6,340 nt of DNA from Clostridiales bacterium (GTDB taxonomy: Bacteria; Bacillota; Clostridia; Christensenellales; Christensenellaceae), in contig QAKS01000058.1 in the NCBI GenBank assembly GCA_003343685.1, positions 1 through 6,340 on the forward strand. Reading direction: 5' to 3'. This document shows, one piece after another, positions 5,030-6,340 of the stretch. How positions within the stretch are numbered: the first letter of the stretch is position 1; every line of letters starts with the position of its first letter. The notes under the pieces were generated by a model. That model was given only the letters and a program-made list of their open reading frames with translations. It did not search any database and was not told where the DNA came from. The position numbers and the translations under genes were made by a program.

Positions 5030-6340
5030 TGGCAAAAAACAGGACTTTTTTCCGCTGCACTGAATGCGGCTACGAAACGGCTAAATGGATGGGCAAATGC
5101 CCGTCCTGCAATAATTGGAACACGCTTACGGAGCAGGCTGCCGAAAAGGCCCCGTCTACTGCGGCAAAGGGCCGCGCCAGCTTTTCCAAGGCTCAGGTAT
5201 CGCAGCTCGCCTCCATCGTTCCCGGCGAAAACAGCCGCACAAAAACCGGCATCGACGAGCTGGACAGGGTGCTCGGGGGCGGCATTGTCCGCGGCAGTGT
5301 CGTTCTGGCGGGCGGCGAGCCGGGCATCGGAAAATCCACGCTGTTTTTACAGGCCGCAGATCTGCTTTCTAAAAAGGGCGGCACCGTTCTGTACATTTCG
5401 GGCGAGGAGAGCGGCGAGCAGGTGCGTCTGCGGGGCGAGCGGCTTGGCCTTTCGTCATCTATGCTTTTTTTGGCAGAGACGGACCTTACCGTTATTCTGG
5501 ACGCGGCTCGCGCCGAAAATCCGGATTTTATGATTGTAGACTCAATTCAGACCCTGTATCACCCGGATGTGGAAAGCGCGCCGGGCAGCGTAACACAGGT
5601 GCGCGAGTGTGCCGGAGCGCTTGCCCGCCTCGCCAAGGAGACGGGAACTGCCATGTTTATCATCGGCCATGTGACGAAGGACGGCTCCATTGCCGGCCCG
5701 CGGCTGCTGGAACATTTGGTGGACACCGTGCTCTACTTTGAAGGAGAGCGCATGAGTTCTTTCCGCATTCTGCGGACAGTTAAAAACCGCTTTGGCTCCA
5801 CCAACGAAATTGGTGTGTTTGAGATGTGCGACTGCGGCATGAGGGAGGTGGAAAACCCTTCGGCGCTCATGATGTGCGACCGGGACAAGCCCGTAGCCGG
5901 AGCAGCCTGCTTCTGCGCTATGGAGGGGACGCGCCCCATGCTTTTGGAAGTAGAGGCTCTCGTCTCCGATTCCTCCTTCGGCAATCCGCGCCGTCTCGGT
6001 ACGGGCGTGGATATCGGCAGGATGAGCCTGATCATTGCCGTATTGGAGAAAAAGGTTGGGCTTAAGCTGTATAATCAGGACATCTTCGTCAACGTGGGCG
6101 GCGGTATGCGGGTGGCTGAGCCCGCCCTCGATTTGGCAGTAGCGGCGGCGATCATGTCGTCCTTTCGCAACAGACCGCTTCGCCCCGGCTGTGCGTTTAT
6201 GGGCGAAATCGCCTTGACCGGCGAGCTGCGCCGCGTGTCGCTCATGGAGGGGCGGCTTTCGGAGCTTTCCCGCATGGGCATCGAACATGCAGTGATTCCC
6301 TATCCCAATATGAAAAACCTGTCCTCGCCCATCTCGATTG
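5029..6340 (+). CDS. radA: DNA repair protein RadA (3' end outside window)
   Basis: RadA (Sms) is a RecA-like ATPase and DnaB-type branch-migration helicase that processes recombination intermediates with RecA. The frame is open for 437 codons to the right edge; family members are about 450-460 residues, so about 20 are missing. Domains in order: a zinc finger with C10, C13, C24 and C27; the RecA-like core with Walker A GGEPGIGKST (95-104), Walker B FMIVDS (167-172), GHVTKDG (213-219) and the RadA signature KNRFG (252-256); then a Lon-protease-like domain from about 275, with VNVGGGMRVAEPALDLAVA (354-372) and GEIALTGELR (392-401). No internal stop or frameshift is seen. It is the fourth gene of the operon, overlapping the preceding TAA by one base. 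In Bacillus, disA follows radA; whether that holds here lies outside the window. Confidence 0.97.
   Translation, partial: MAKNRTFFRCTECGYETAKWMGKCPSCNNWNTLTEQAAEKAPSTAAKGRASFSKAQVSQLASIVPGENSRTKTGIDELDRVLGGGIVRGSVVLAGGEPGIGKSTLFLQAADLLSKKGGTVLYISGEESGEQVRLRGERLGLSSSMLFLAETDLTVILDAARAENPDFMIVDSIQTLYHPDVESAPGSVTQVRECAGALARLAKETGTAMFIIGHVTKDGSIAGPRLLEHLVDTVLYFEGERMSSFRILRTVKNRFGSTNEIGVFEMCDCGMREVENPSALMMCDRDKPVAGAACFCAMEGTRPMLLEVEALVSDSSFGNPRRLGTGVDIGRMSLIIAVLEKKVGLKLYNQDIFVNVGGGMRVAEPALDLAVAAAIMSSFRNRPLRPGCAFMGEIALTGELRRVSLMEGRLSELSRMGIEHAVIPYPNMKNLSSPISI

Noticed and set aside
5542..6288. 248-codon open frame antisense to radA
   Set aside because: It is a long shadow frame caused by G+C-rich codons; the plus strand encodes the conserved RadA core and Lon-like domain throughout, and the antisense product shows no recognisable motif.

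Overview
The window looks like an ordinary chromosomal stretch from a Gram-positive member of the Firmicutes, most likely of the class Clostridia. This rests on RqcP (the YabO-type S4 protein), a 90-residue HU placed just before it, strong AGGAGG-type ribosome binding sites inside operons, TTGNNN-17-TATAAT promoters, and G+C-rich genes separated by A+T-rich gaps. No mobile element, CRISPR array, rRNA or tRNA is visible.

Layout, left to right. (1) A minus-strand gene, cut by the left edge, encodes a lipoprotein with a metallo-beta-lactamase fold resembling the C-terminal domain of ComEC. (2) Divergent from it, across a 72-bp gap, is mnmA (tRNA 2-thiouridylase). (3) A hup (HU) gene follows as its own transcription unit, with promoter, strong ribosome binding site and hairpin terminator. 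(4) A non-coding gap of about 260 bp comes next. (5) The last unit is a tight operon, rqcP - ispDF (fused IspD and IspF) - a membrane-anchored predicted beta-propeller of unknown function - radA, which runs off the right edge about 20 codons short of a normal end. The operon joins ribosome-associated quality control, MEP-pathway isoprenoid synthesis and DNA recombination/repair. In Bacillus subtilis radA and ispD/ispF are also near neighbours (radA-disA-yacL-ispD-ispF), so part of this linkage is old.

The most unusual signal is in the starts of transcription units. The lipoprotein gene, mnmA and rqcP each have a -10 hexamer (TATACT, TATAAT, TATAAT) exactly 7 nt before the ATG and no usable Shine-Dalgarno sequence, so transcription should begin at or one base before the start codon. 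All three are therefore predicted leaderless mRNAs. The lipoprotein/mnmA pair is strictly mirror-symmetric: the two -35 hexamers abut, both spacers are 17 bp, and both -10-to-ATG gaps are 7 nt. In contrast, hup has a leader of about 67 nt with AAGGAGG, and two of the operon-internal genes have GGAGG sites. This suggests a division between leaderless first genes and Shine-Dalgarno-led genes. It is inference from sequence and needs transcription-start mapping.
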